From positions 124,001 through 188,000 of the forward strand of contig NZ_CP016768.2 of the NCBI RefSeq assembly GCF_002287885.2: a DNA stretch of 64,000 nt, in the 5' to 3' direction. How positions within the stretch are numbered: position 1 is the first letter of the stretch; each line of letters begins with the position of its first letter. A model generated the notes under the pieces. It was not told where the DNA came from. It saw only the letters and a program-made list of their open reading frames with translations, and did not search any database. Origin of the DNA: Candidatus Nanopelagicus limnes. Its GTDB lineage: Bacteria > Actinomycetota > Actinomycetes > Nanopelagicales > Nanopelagicaceae. The position numbers were made by a program, and so were the translations under genes. Of the stretch, positions 44,233 through 52,747 are shown piece after piece.

Positions 44233-45081
44233 ATGAAAACCCTGCTGGGCGCAGTTGAGATTAGAGAGTTAGCTAAAGAGTTAGATTTAAAGCCAACAAA
44301 AAAATTAGGTCAAAACTTTGTAGTTGATGCAAATACCTGTCGAAAGATTGTAAAACTAGCCCAAGTTAGTGAAGGCGATATTGCATTAGAAATTGGCCCT
44401 GGACTTGGCTCACTGACCTTAGCTTTACTTGAAAACGCCCACCAAGTACTAGCTGTTGAAATTGATGATCGACTAGCTAATCAACTTCCAATCACAGTTG
44501 AAAAACATGGCTTTGATTCCAAAAATCTAATCGTTTTAAATCAAGATGCAATGGGACTTATGCAATTGCCAACTAAACCAACCGTATTAGTTGCAAATTT
44601 GCCTTACAACATCTCCGTCCCAGTACTGCTTAATCTCTTAGAAAGATTTCCATCAATTAATCGAGGCGTGGTAATGGTGCAAAGTGAGGTGGCTTATCGA
44701 TTAGCTGCAAAGCCTGGCAATAAGCAGTATGGATCTCCAACCGCAAAAGCTAATTGGTGGGTCGATTTAGAGATGGCAGGTTCAGTTGGCAGGTCAGTTT
44801 TTTGGCCAGTTCCAAATGTTGATTCATCTTTAGTTAGCTTTGTGCGCCATGCGCCATTAGGTGATGAACGCCAACGAAGTGCCACCTTTTCAATTATTGA
44901 TCAGGCATTTGCTAAGAGACGAAAAATGATGCGATCTGCAATCGCAGATTTATTTGAAGGTGAGGCTGAAGATAATCTAATAGCTGCCGGGATTGATCCA
45001 ACTATTCGTGGTGAGGCATTGGCAGTTGAGCAATTTTTTCAAATAGGTGAGCAATTACTTGCGCATAATTCACGCAAGTAA
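44233..45081 (+). CDS. ksgA: 16S rRNA dimethyladenosine transferase
   Basis: Dimethylates A1518 and A1519 of 16S rRNA (282 aa). LGQNFVVD at 25-32, SAM motif I EIGPGLGSLT near 54, and catalytic motif IV NLPYNIS near 122. The C-terminal region has KRRKMMRSAI, the rRNA-binding segment. Its ATG directly abuts the tatD stop and the gene is followed by ispE after 26 bases. Confidence 0.96.
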   Translation: MKTLLGAVEIRELAKELDLKPTKKLGQNFVVDANTCRKIVKLAQVSEGDIALEIGPGLGSLTLALLENAHQVLAVEIDDRLANQLPITVEKHGFDSKNLIVLNQDAMGLMQLPTKPTVLVANLPYNISVPVLLNLLERFPSINRGVVMVQSEVAYRLAAKPGNKQYGSPTAKANWWVDLEMAGSVGRSVFWPVPNVDSSLVSFVRHAPLGDERQRSATFSIIDQAFAKRRKMMRSAIADLFEGEAEDNLIAAGIDPTIRGEALAVEQFFQIGEQLLAHNSRK

Positions 45082-45107
45082 GTTATAAAACCAATACGCT
45101 CTAGACC

Positions 45108-46028
45108 ATGAGATCACGAGGAGTTACCGCCAGAGTTCCGGCTAAGGTAAATCTGCAACTCTCTGTTGGTCCACTTGGCGCTGATGGTTTTCATGAAGTA
45201 ACAACAGTTTTTCAAGCAATCTCACTCTTTGATGATGTCACTGTGGCAACAGCTGAAAAGGGTGAGGGAGTAAAGATAAGTATCACTGGGCAAACTTCAG
45301 GGGGCGTGCCAGCAGATAACTCTAATTTGGCGGTTAAAGCGGCGCAGTTAATGATTAAGAATTATGATCTGCCAGAAGATTTAGTGATTAAATTAAAAAA
45401 AGAGATTCCAGTTGCAGGTGGCATGGCAGGTGGTAGCGCCGATGCTGCCGGTGTAATTGTTGGTTTAGATTCTTTATTTGAACTCGGGCTTTCCCGTGAT
45501 GTAATGGAATCAGTTGGCAGCAAAATTGGCTCTGATGTGCCATTTTCAATTTGTGGCGGAGTTGCAATTGGAACTGGGCGAGGTGATCAAATAACACCAG
45601 CACTTGCAAAGGGAAGTTATAACTGGGTACTTGCTCTTTCTGGTCAAGGATTAGCAACACCGTCCGTTTACCAAGAGTGTGATCGCCTGCGCGAAGGTTT
45701 ATCAATCGCAGCACCTGTGGTCAGTGAGCCATTAATGCAAGCATTACGAGCAGGGGATGCAAAAGCATTAGGAAAAGCATTAACAAATGAATTACAACCT
45801 GCAGCTTGTTCATTACGCCCAGCACTTAGATTGGTTTTAGATGTTGGTGTTGATTACGGCGCACTCGGTGGCATTGTCTCTGGCTCAGGTCCAACAGTTG
45901 CATTTTTAGTATCCGATGATGATCATGCAATGGATTTAACCGTTGCATTAAGCAGTAGTGGGGTTGTTTCCTCTGTTGTTAGAGCAAGCGGGCCTACTAA
46001 TGGCGCACGAATAATTGAAAGTTTTTAA
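45108..46028 (+). CDS. ispE: 4-diphosphocytidyl-2-C-methyl-D-erythritol kinase
   Basis: GHMP kinase of the MEP isoprenoid pathway (306 aa), phosphorylating CDP-ME with ATP. The N-terminal PAKVNLQLSVG and the glycine-rich ATP loop PVAGGMAGGSADAA near residue 103 are diagnostic; a C-terminal GSGPTVAFLV motif follows. The ksgA-ispE order is that of other actinobacteria. ATG 45108; an isoprenoid supply fits the carotenoid-like and polyprenyl-dependent enzymes elsewhere. Confidence 0.95.
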   Translation: MRSRGVTARVPAKVNLQLSVGPLGADGFHEVTTVFQAISLFDDVTVATAEKGEGVKISITGQTSGGVPADNSNLAVKAAQLMIKNYDLPEDLVIKLKKEIPVAGGMAGGSADAAGVIVGLDSLFELGLSRDVMESVGSKIGSDVPFSICGGVAIGTGRGDQITPALAKGSYNWVLALSGQGLATPSVYQECDRLREGLSIAAPVVSEPLMQALRAGDAKALGKALTNELQPAACSLRPALRLVLDVGVDYGALGGIVSGSGPTVAFLVSDDDHAMDLTVALSSSGVVSSVVRASGPTNGARIIESF

Positions 46029-46057
46029 TTTAACCAGTTATAAGGGATAATTCAGGT

Positions 46058-46132
46058 TCCGCCATTGTGTAGTGGCTAGCACATGAGCCTTTGAAGCTCA
46101 GGGTCCAGGATCGATACCTGGTGGCGGAGCCA
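46058..46132 (+). tRNA. tRNA-Gln (anticodon UUG)
   Basis: Acceptor TCCGCCA/TGGCGGA, anticodon stem TGAGC/GCTCA with loop CTTTGAA (anticodon TTG), T arm CCAGG-ATCGATA-CCTGG. Discriminator G, and CCA encoded at 46130-46132. Reads CAA/CAG. It sits 17 bases before glmU, as tRNA-Gln does in other actinobacteria. Confidence 0.95.
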
Positions 46133-46149
46133 CCAAGTTAAGGGGGTAA

Positions 46150-47574
46150 ATGATGAGCAAGTTATCACTTGTCATTGTCCTCGCGGCCGGGGATAGCAAG
46201 CGGATGAAATCAAAACAATCCAAGGTGCTACATAAGATTGCCGGGCGTTCTGTAATTGAAAATTTACTCGCATCAGTTAAGCCATTATCACCAAAGAATT
46301 TAACGGTAGTAGTTGGTGCTAATAAGGATGAGGTAATCCAACATCTTGCAAAGATTTCACCTGAGGCAAAAACTGTATTTCAGGAAAAAAGAGATGGCAC
46401 GGGCAGTGCTACCCAGTTAGCATTGGCTGAACATAAAGGTGATGGCACAGTTTTAGTTTTGGCAGGTGATACCCCACTGCTAACCAATCAAACCCTAAGT
46501 GAATTTATCCAGGTTCATAATGATGGAAAAAACATTGCTTCAGTATTAACCGCCCTGCAGCCAGATCCTACCGGTTATGGCCGAGTAATCAGAGCATCTG
46601 ATGATCAAATACTAAAGATTGTTGAAGAAAAAGATGCAACCGAGGAAGAAAAAGAGATTGATGAGATTAATACCGGTGTTTACCTATTTGATCTAGCGGT
46701 ATTACGTGAGGAAATAAAAAATCTTAAAAATAACAACGCTCAAAAGGAGCTATACCTAACTGATGTTATTAGCTTAATAAATTCAAGTGGGAAGAAATCC
46801 CATGCAATATTGTCCAATGATTACAGTGAAACTTTAGGAATTAATGATCGTACCCAATTAGCGCAGTGCGCAGCGATTATGCGAGATCGAATTAATTCTG
46901 AGCATATGTTAAATGGTGTGACTATTTTGGATCCAACCACAACCTGGATTGATCATGGTGTGAAGATTGAAGCAGATGTTGTTATTTACCCAGGGTCATC
47001 AATAACTGGTGAGAGTGACATTAAATCAGAGGCGGTTATTGGACCACGCACCACACTTAATTCTTGTGTAGTGGAGGAAGGCGCGAAAGTTGTTGAATCT
47101 AATTGCACTGAGTCTGTTATTGGAAAAGGCGCCAAGGTTGGCCCATTTACATACCTACGTAAAGGAAGCGTCCTAAAGGATGAGAGTAAGGCAGGCTCAT
47201 TTGTTGAGATTAAAAATTCAACGATTGGAGCTAAATCAAAGGTTGCCCACCTTTCATATGTTGGTGATGCGCAAATCGGAGTCGAGAGCAATATTGGCGC
47301 AGCCACCATCTTTGTTAATTATGATGGCGAGAATAAACATAAAACTAAGGTTGGCGATCATGTAAGAATTGGTAGCGACACCATGTTGGTCGCACCAGTA
47401 AGTGTGGGAGACGGTGCCTATACGGCTGCTGGATCAGTGATCAATGAGGATGTGCCAGCAGGTGCGATTGGAATTGGTCGCGCTCGCCAGGTAAATATCT
47501 TGGGCTGGGTACTTAAAAAACGAAAAGATAGTAAATCAGCAGCAGCGGCAAAAAAGGCTGGGGCAAAAGAGTAA
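46150..47574 (+). CDS. glmU: Bifunctional N-acetylglucosamine-1-phosphate uridyltransferase/glucosamine-1-phosphate acetyltransferase
   Basis: Makes UDP-GlcNAc for peptidoglycan (474 aa). The N-terminal pyrophosphorylase domain has LAAGDSKRMKSKQSKVLHKIAG (uridyltransferase loop, residues 10-31; the usual GTRM is DSKRM). The C-terminal half is a left-handed beta-helix of hexapeptide repeats (VIYPGSSITGESDIKSEAVIG and following) ending in NYDGENKHKTKVGDHVRIGS. AAGGGGG precedes; ATG 46150 or 46153 may be used. Followed by prs, as in Mycobacterium. Confidence 0.96.
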   Translation: MMSKLSLVIVLAAGDSKRMKSKQSKVLHKIAGRSVIENLLASVKPLSPKNLTVVVGANKDEVIQHLAKISPEAKTVFQEKRDGTGSATQLALAEHKGDGTVLVLAGDTPLLTNQTLSEFIQVHNDGKNIASVLTALQPDPTGYGRVIRASDDQILKIVEEKDATEEEKEIDEINTGVYLFDLAVLREEIKNLKNNNAQKELYLTDVISLINSSGKKSHAILSNDYSETLGINDRTQLAQCAAIMRDRINSEHMLNGVTILDPTTTWIDHGVKIEADVVIYPGSSITGESDIKSEAVIGPRTTLNSCVVEEGAKVVESNCTESVIGKGAKVGPFTYLRKGSVLKDESKAGSFVEIKNSTIGAKSKVAHLSYVGDAQIGVESNIGAATIFVNYDGENKHKTKVGDHVRIGSDTMLVAPVSVGDGAYTAAGSVINEDVPAGAIGIGRARQVNILGWVLKKRKDSKSAAAAKKAGAKE

Positions 47575-47612
47575 GTAGTTTCTAGTAGAGTTAACCTAGA
47601 TTCACCACAGTG

Positions 47613-47618
47613 AGGGGG
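47613..47618 (+). promoter_or_regulatory. Ribosome-binding site selecting a CTG start for prs
   Basis: AGGGGG eight bases before a CTG at 47627. It sits where the start of a full-length Prs would be expected, and there is no ATG, GTG or TTG in frame between the upstream TAG stop (47597) and TTG 47660. Confidence 0.6.
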
Positions 47619-47626
47619 AAGCTAAA

Positions 47627-48607
47627 CTGAACGAGATTCGCTTATCCTCCGAGAAAAGTTTGCGCCTATTTTCAGGACGCGCCTATCCAGAGTTAGCAGA
47701 TGAGGTTGCCGCCGAACTTGGCATCCCAATCACACCAACATCAGCTTATGACTTTGCCAATGGTGAAATATTTATCAGATTTGAAGAGAGCGTTCGCGGC
47801 AGTGATGCCTTCGTATTACAAAGCCATAGTGCGCCGGTAAATAAACAAATCATGGAGCAGTTAATTATGGTCGATGCGTTAAAGCGAGCATCGGCAAAGC
47901 GAATTACCGTTGTTCTACCATTTTATGGTTATGCCAGGCAAGATAAAAAACATCGTGGACGTGAACCAATCTCTGCCAGATTAATGGCTGATCTATTTAA
48001 GACTGCTGGAGCTGATCGATTAATGTGTGTAGATCTTCACACATCTCAAATCCAAGGATTCTTTGATGGCCCAGTTGATCACCTATTCGCACTTCCATTG
48101 TTAACAAATTATGTTGGTAGCAAAGTTGATCGCAAGAACTTAGTAATTGTTTCCCCAGACTCAGGCCGAGTAAGAGTTGCAGAAAGATGGAGTGAGTTAC
48201 TAGGTGGCTGCAGTATTGCCTTTATTCATAAAACTCGTGATCCAAGAATTCCTAATGAGACAACTGTTGGAAAAGTTGTTGGTGATGTTAAAGGCATGAC
48301 CTGCGTGGTTATTGATGACATGATCGATACTGCCGGCACTGTTACAAAAGCGGTGGATGCGTTAATTGACGCAGGGGCTAAGGATGTAATTATTGCTGCT
48401 ACCCATGCAGTACTTTCTGGTCCTGCGATTGATCGATTGAAGAAATCAAGAGTTTCTGAGGTTGTTGTGACCAATACTTTGCCAATTGCTGAGGAGAATA
48501 GATTTGATAATTTAACGGTGCTATCTATCGCCCCACTTCTTGGACGTGCGATCAAAGAGGTGTTTGAGGATGGCTCAGTTACAAGTCTTTTTGATGGGCA
48601 TAGTTAA
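47627..48607 (+). CDS. prs: Ribose-phosphate pyrophosphokinase
   Basis: Makes PRPP from ribose 5-phosphate and ATP for nucleotide, His and Trp synthesis. The body has the PRPP-binding DMIDTAGT motif (around residue 230) and the ATP flexible loop near KDKKHRGREPISARL. From CTG 47627 the protein has 326 aa and begins with residues that match the conserved Prs opening (EKSLRLFSGRAYPELA at 10-25). The nearest conventional start, TTG 47660, would remove 11 residues and lacks a ribosome-binding site. CTG is therefore favoured but unproven. Follows glmU. Confidence 0.93.
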   Translation: MNEIRLSSEKSLRLFSGRAYPELADEVAAELGIPITPTSAYDFANGEIFIRFEESVRGSDAFVLQSHSAPVNKQIMEQLIMVDALKRASAKRITVVLPFYGYARQDKKHRGREPISARLMADLFKTAGADRLMCVDLHTSQIQGFFDGPVDHLFALPLLTNYVGSKVDRKNLVIVSPDSGRVRVAERWSELLGGCSIAFIHKTRDPRIPNETTVGKVVGDVKGMTCVVIDDMIDTAGTVTKAVDALIDAGAKDVIIAATHAVLSGPAIDRLKKSRVSEVVVTNTLPIAEENRFDNLTVLSIAPLLGRAIKEVFEDGSVTSLFDGHS

Positions 48608-48633
48608 TAAGAGATTTACCGAAAAAATAAATT

Positions 48634-48710
48634 GCGCCCGTAGCTCAACTGGATAGAGCATCTGACTTCGGATCAGAAGGTTCGGGGTTCGAATCCCTGC
48701 GGGCGCACCA
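48634..48710 (+). tRNA. tRNA-Arg (anticodon UCG)
   Basis: Acceptor GCGCCCG/CGGGCGC, D arm GCTC-AACTGGATA-GAGC, anticodon stem TCTGA/TCAGA with loop CTTCGGA (anticodon TCG), T arm CGGGG-TTCGAAT-CCCTG, discriminator A, CCA encoded at 48708-48710. Reads CGA. Confidence 0.94.
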
Positions 48711-48793
48711 TCGATTTGTCCTTTTACCCACCCATTAGATAACCTTGCGCTTCATTCCGCGAGGGATCAAACCGTTATCGAGGGAGAAGTAAA

Positions 48794-49462
48794 GTGGCTG
48801 AGATTTCAATTAAGGGAGCACGCCGAACTGAGTTCGGTAAAGGTGCATCTCGTAGATCACGTCGTGATGGATTTATTCCGGCGGTAATTTATGGACATGG
48901 CGAGAAACCACAGCATGTGGCATTACCTTCTCGTGAACTAGGAATTGCATTAAAGACTTCAAACGTTTTGATTGATGTTGTATTAGACGATCACACAGAG
49001 TTAACACTTCCAAAATCTGTTAGCCGTGATCCATTAACTGGTCTGCTTGAGCACATTGATTTAGTTATCGTGCGCCGCGGTGAGCGAGTTGTTGTTTCTG
49101 TTCCAGTACATACTGAAGGTAAGTATGACCAAGATGGAATTTTGGAACACACAAATAACTCTATTGAGGTTGAGACTGATGTAACTAACATTCCTGCATT
49201 CTTAATGTTGAGCATGGAAGGCATGATGGCTGGTGAATCTAAATCAGCTGCTGATGTTGTTCTGCCAGAGGGTGTTAAGTTAATTAGCGATCCAAAGATG
49301 ACTGTTGTGCACTTGTCAGTTAGATCTGCTGAGGTTGAAGAGGCACCAGTTGTTGCCGCTGCTACTGAAGGTGATGCTGCTGCTGCACCTGCTGAAGGCG
49401 ATGCTGCTGCATCTGCTGCAGCCCCTGCCGGTGGCGATGATAAGAAGGACAAAAAGAAGTAA
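48794..49462 (+). CDS. rplY: 50S ribosomal protein L25/Ctc
   Basis: 222 aa L25 of the long CTC type. The N-terminal 5S rRNA-binding domain covers about 1-95 (RRTEFGKGASRRSRRDGFIPAVIYG). A second beta domain follows, and the C-terminal tail is Ala/Glu-rich with repeats (AAAPAEGDAAASAAAP) and ends in lysines, usual in actinobacteria. GTG start 48794 after AGGGAGAAG. Precedes pth by 20 bases, as in Mycobacterium (Rv1015c-Rv1014c). Confidence 0.95.
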   Translation: MAEISIKGARRTEFGKGASRRSRRDGFIPAVIYGHGEKPQHVALPSRELGIALKTSNVLIDVVLDDHTELTLPKSVSRDPLTGLLEHIDLVIVRRGERVVVSVPVHTEGKYDQDGILEHTNNSIEVETDVTNIPAFLMLSMEGMMAGESKSAADVVLPEGVKLISDPKMTVVHLSVRSAEVEEAPVVAAATEGDAAAAPAEGDAAASAAAPAGGDDKKDKKK

Positions 49463-49482
49463 GTTGGCACTAGCCTTAACTT

Positions 49483-50046
49483 ATGGCTGATCGTTGGTTG
49501 GTAATTGGTCTTGGAAATCCTGGACCTGAGTATGAAAAAACCAGACATAACATTGGTCAACTTGTCTTAGATCAACTTTGCGGTGGTAACAAATTCTCTT
49601 CCCACAAATCTCGAATGGAAATTTGCGAGGTTAAATGTGGTGAACAAACTTTAGTTTTAGCCAAATCTCGTGGATATATGAATGAAACTGGTGGGCCAGC
49701 TAAGGCGTTACTAGATTTTTATAAAATTGAACCCACTCAAGTTATTGCAGTTCATGATGAACTTGATCTGCCATTTAACGCTCTTCGTATTAAACAAGGT
49801 GGCGGGGATAATGGGCATAATGGTCTTAAATCTTTAACTGCATCATTTTCAACTGCTGATTACTTTCGAATCAGAATGGGCATTGGCCGTCCGATCGGGG
49901 ATCAAGATCCAGCTGATTTTGTATTAAAGCCATTCAGCAAAGAGGAGCGAAAAGATTTAGGTGAATTCATAGCGCAAGGCGCTGATGCAATTACTGCTTT
50001 AGTTTTAACTGGAATGGATAAAGCTCAAACCGCTTTTAACTCTTAA
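49483..50046 (+). CDS. pth: Peptidyl-tRNA hydrolase
   Basis: 187 aa, recycles peptidyl-tRNA released from stalled ribosomes. GLGNPGPEYEKTRHNIG at residues 9-25 holds Asn/His of the active site; KSRGYMNETGGPAK, VHDELDLPF and GGGDNGHNGLKSL contain the other conserved residues. ATG 49483. Its 3' end overlaps the convergent ppdK by 11 bases. Confidence 0.97.
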   Translation: MADRWLVIGLGNPGPEYEKTRHNIGQLVLDQLCGGNKFSSHKSRMEICEVKCGEQTLVLAKSRGYMNETGGPAKALLDFYKIEPTQVIAVHDELDLPFNALRIKQGGGDNGHNGLKSLTASFSTADYFRIRMGIGRPIGDQDPADFVLKPFSKEERKDLGEFIAQGADAITALVLTGMDKAQTAFNS

Positions 50047-52714
50047 TTACCTTAGCTCTGCCTGATTCAAGCCGGGCAACCGGCACTCTAAATGGTGAGC
50101 ATGAAACATAATCTAGATTTAAGTTGTGAAAGAAGTGAATACTTCTTGGATCTCCGCCATGTTCACCGCAAACACCTAATTTGAAATCTTTTCGATATGC
50201 CCGGGCTTGATCTCTAGCAATTTTTACTAATAAACCAACACCATCTTGATCTAGTGATTCAAATGGATTAAATGGGAGAAGCTCTAGATCTAAGTATCTT
50301 GGCAGGAATGTTGACTCAACATCATCGCGGCTAAATGCCCAGGTAAGTTGGGTTAGATCATTTGTGCCAAATGAGAAAAAGTCTGCGTAATCTGCCAATC
50401 TTGTTGCGGTAATTGCAGCCCTGGGTGTTTCAATCATGGTGCCAATAGGCATCTCTAATTGCGCGCCATTTAAGGTTTTCTTAATCTCCTCTTCCAAAGT
50501 TTCTCTTAAATACAAAAGCTCACGCTGAGTTGCAACTAATGGAATCATCAACTCAGGCTTTGGATCAAAACCTGCCTTTTGAACCTCAAGTGAGGCAAGT
50601 ACTAATGCACGCACCTGCATCTTAAATAACTCAGGAATTAATATGCCAAGGCGCACACCGCGAAGTCCAAGCATTGGATTTGATTCATGCAAACGCTTTA
50701 CTGCAGCAAAGATTGCTTTATCGCGTGGTGTAATTGTTGAATTTAGCGCCTCGGCTGTTGCCATCTCAGCACTTAGAGTTGCCAGATCTGGCAGGAACTC
50801 ATGTAAAGGTGGATCTAATAATCTAACTGTTACTGGATAACCAGACATTGCTTTAAGGATTCCTACGAAATCTGCTTGTTGCAGAGGCTGCATCTCAGCA
50901 ATAACAGCATTTTGTTCAGATTCATTTTCTGCCAAGACAACTCGCTCTACATAATTTCTGCGCTCACCTAAGAACATATGCTCAGTTCGACATAAACCAA
51001 TTCCTTGTGCGCCTAAAGTTTTAGCACGCTGGGCATCTTCTGGCGTATCAGCATTTGCTCTCACATATAACTTTCGAATCTCATCTGCATGTTGCAAAAT
51101 TCGGTCAACTGCCTTCACAACCGGTGTGGCATCTTTTGCACTAGCAAGCAGAGTTCCCTCTAGGTATGAAGTAACTGGAGATTGGGTAACTGGTAGCTCA
51201 CCTAAGTAAACACAACCAGTTGTGCCATCAATTGATACAACCTCACCCTCTCGAACAATTAAATCCCCAACTGTAAATTGCAATAATTTTTCATCCACAC
51301 TGATGCTTTCAGTTCCACAAACTGCAGTCTTTCCCATACCTCTTGCAACAACAGCGGCATGAGAGGTCTTACCTCCACGACTAGTCAAAATTCCTTCAGC
51401 AGCAACCATGCCAACTAAATCATCTGGGCTAGTTTCTCTGCGAACTAAAATTACTTTACGTCCAGTTTTTGCTAAATCAAATGCTCGTTTTGAGTTAAAG
51501 ACAATTTCACCAACCGCTGCGCCTGGGGAGGCAGCTATTCCGGTGGCAATTAAATTTTGGTTTGCACTCAAATCAAATTGTGGAAACATCAACTGCGCCA
51601 ATTGATCACCACTTGTGCGCATTAGCGCCTCATCCATAGAGATCTTGCCTTCATCAACTAATTGAGTTGCAATACGAAATGCTGCCTCAGCCGTTCGCTT
51701 TCCTACCCGAGTTTGTAATATCCAAAGCTTTCCGCGTTCGACTGTGAATTCAATATCGCATAAATCTCGGTAATGATCCTCTAAAGTTTTCATCAATCGC
51801 TCTAGCTCTGCGTGAACAACAGGCTCTTTTTTAGACATATCTGCAAGTGACATTGTGTTTCGAATACCGGCAACTACATCCTCACCCTGCGCGCGATCTA
51901 AATAATCTCCATAACTTCCAGTCTCACCAGTTGCTGGGTTTCTGGTGAATGCCACACCAGTACCAGAGTCATCACTTAAGTTTCCAAATACCATCGATTG
52001 AATATTTACCGCAGTTCCAAGATCAGATGGAATTCGCTCCCTGCGGCGATATAGCTGGGCGCGTTCTGAGTTCCAAGATTTAAACACCGCTTCAATTGAT
52101 TGAGTTAGGTGATCAATTGGTTTTTTAGGAAATGGCTTATTAGTAAATTGCTCTATTGCCTTAATTAAATCTTGCGCTAACTCCTTCAAGGCAGAGGCTG
52201 ATAATTCAGCAACTACTTTCACATTTGCTTTTTTTAGATACTCGCCTTCAATTTTATGAACCATTTCATCGGGCAGGTCACAAACAATTCGGCCAAACAT
52301 ATCGATAAATCTGCGATATGAATCCCAGGCAAACTTCTCATTTCCAGATGATTTTGCCATGGCATCTGCAACTTCAGGAGTAATACCAACATTTAACACC
52401 GTTTCCATCATGCCTGGCATGGAGTGCTTAGCACCTGATCGAACTGAAACTAAGAGTGGATTACTTGCATCGCCAAAATTCTTTCCCACAATCTTTTCTA
52501 AATTTGCAAGTGATACATGGATTTGATCATGTAGTTGGGCTGGAACAATGCCAGTTGTTAAGTACTCACGGCAGGCATCTGTTGTAATCGTAAAACCTGG
52601 TGGAACAGGTAATCCCATTTGGACCATCTCAGCAAGATTTGCACCCTTGCCACCAAGCAAATCCGATTTACTTTTATCGCCAAATGTAAATGGATAAATA
52701 AACTGCTTAGCCAA
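50036..52714 (-). CDS. ppdK: Pyruvate phosphate dikinase
   Basis: Interconverts pyruvate, ATP and phosphate with PEP, AMP and PPi (892 aa). The phosphohistidine is His452 in GGKTSHAAVVARGMG; the PEP-binding C-terminal domain has GTNDLTQLTW and the catalytic Cys849 in GVCGEHGGDP. The N-terminal grasp domain opens GGKGANLAEMVQMGLPVPPGF. It is 33 bases downstream of ppc on the same strand, likely an operon. Such a pair allows switching at the PEP-pyruvate-oxaloacetate node. It lies between pth and mfd, where Mycobacterium has neither gene. Confidence 0.97.
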   Translation of the reverse strand: MAKQFIYPFTFGDKSKSDLLGGKGANLAEMVQMGLPVPPGFTITTDACREYLTTGIVPAQLHDQIHVSLANLEKIVGKNFGDASNPLLVSVRSGAKHSMPGMMETVLNVGITPEVADAMAKSSGNEKFAWDSYRRFIDMFGRIVCDLPDEMVHKIEGEYLKKANVKVVAELSASALKELAQDLIKAIEQFTNKPFPKKPIDHLTQSIEAVFKSWNSERAQLYRRRERIPSDLGTAVNIQSMVFGNLSDDSGTGVAFTRNPATGETGSYGDYLDRAQGEDVVAGIRNTMSLADMSKKEPVVHAELERLMKTLEDHYRDLCDIEFTVERGKLWILQTRVGKRTAEAAFRIATQLVDEGKISMDEALMRTSGDQLAQLMFPQFDLSANQNLIATGIAASPGAAVGEIVFNSKRAFDLAKTGRKVILVRRETSPDDLVGMVAAEGILTSRGGKTSHAAVVARGMGKTAVCGTESISVDEKLLQFTVGDLIVREGEVVSIDGTTGCVYLGELPVTQSPVTSYLEGTLLASAKDATPVVKAVDRILQHADEIRKLYVRANADTPEDAQRAKTLGAQGIGLCRTEHMFLGERRNYVERVVLAENESEQNAVIAEMQPLQQADFVGILKAMSGYPVTVRLLDPPLHEFLPDLATLSAEMATAEALNSTITPRDKAIFAAVKRLHESNPMLGLRGVRLGILIPELFKMQVRALVLASLEVQKAGFDPKPELMIPLVATQRELLYLRETLEEEIKKTLNGAQLEMPIGTMIETPRAAITATRLADYADFFSFGTNDLTQLTWAFSRDDVESTFLPRYLDLELLPFNPFESLDQDGVGLLVKIARDQARAYRKDFKLGVCGEHGGDPRSIHFFHNLNLDYVSCSPFRVPVARLESGRAKVIKS

Positions 52715-52747
52715 TTTGACCCCTGTCTAAAACTTCCGCCAGCCTAC

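Noticed and set aside
49365-49440. GCT/GCA-rich repeats near the end of rplY that look like a tandem repeat
   Set aside because: They encode the Ala-rich tail usual for actinobacterial L25, so no independent repeat element is needed.
48991-49560. 189-residue minus-strand frame opposite rplY and pth
   Set aside because: Composition is the mirror of the Ala/Glu tail of L25; spans two real genes.
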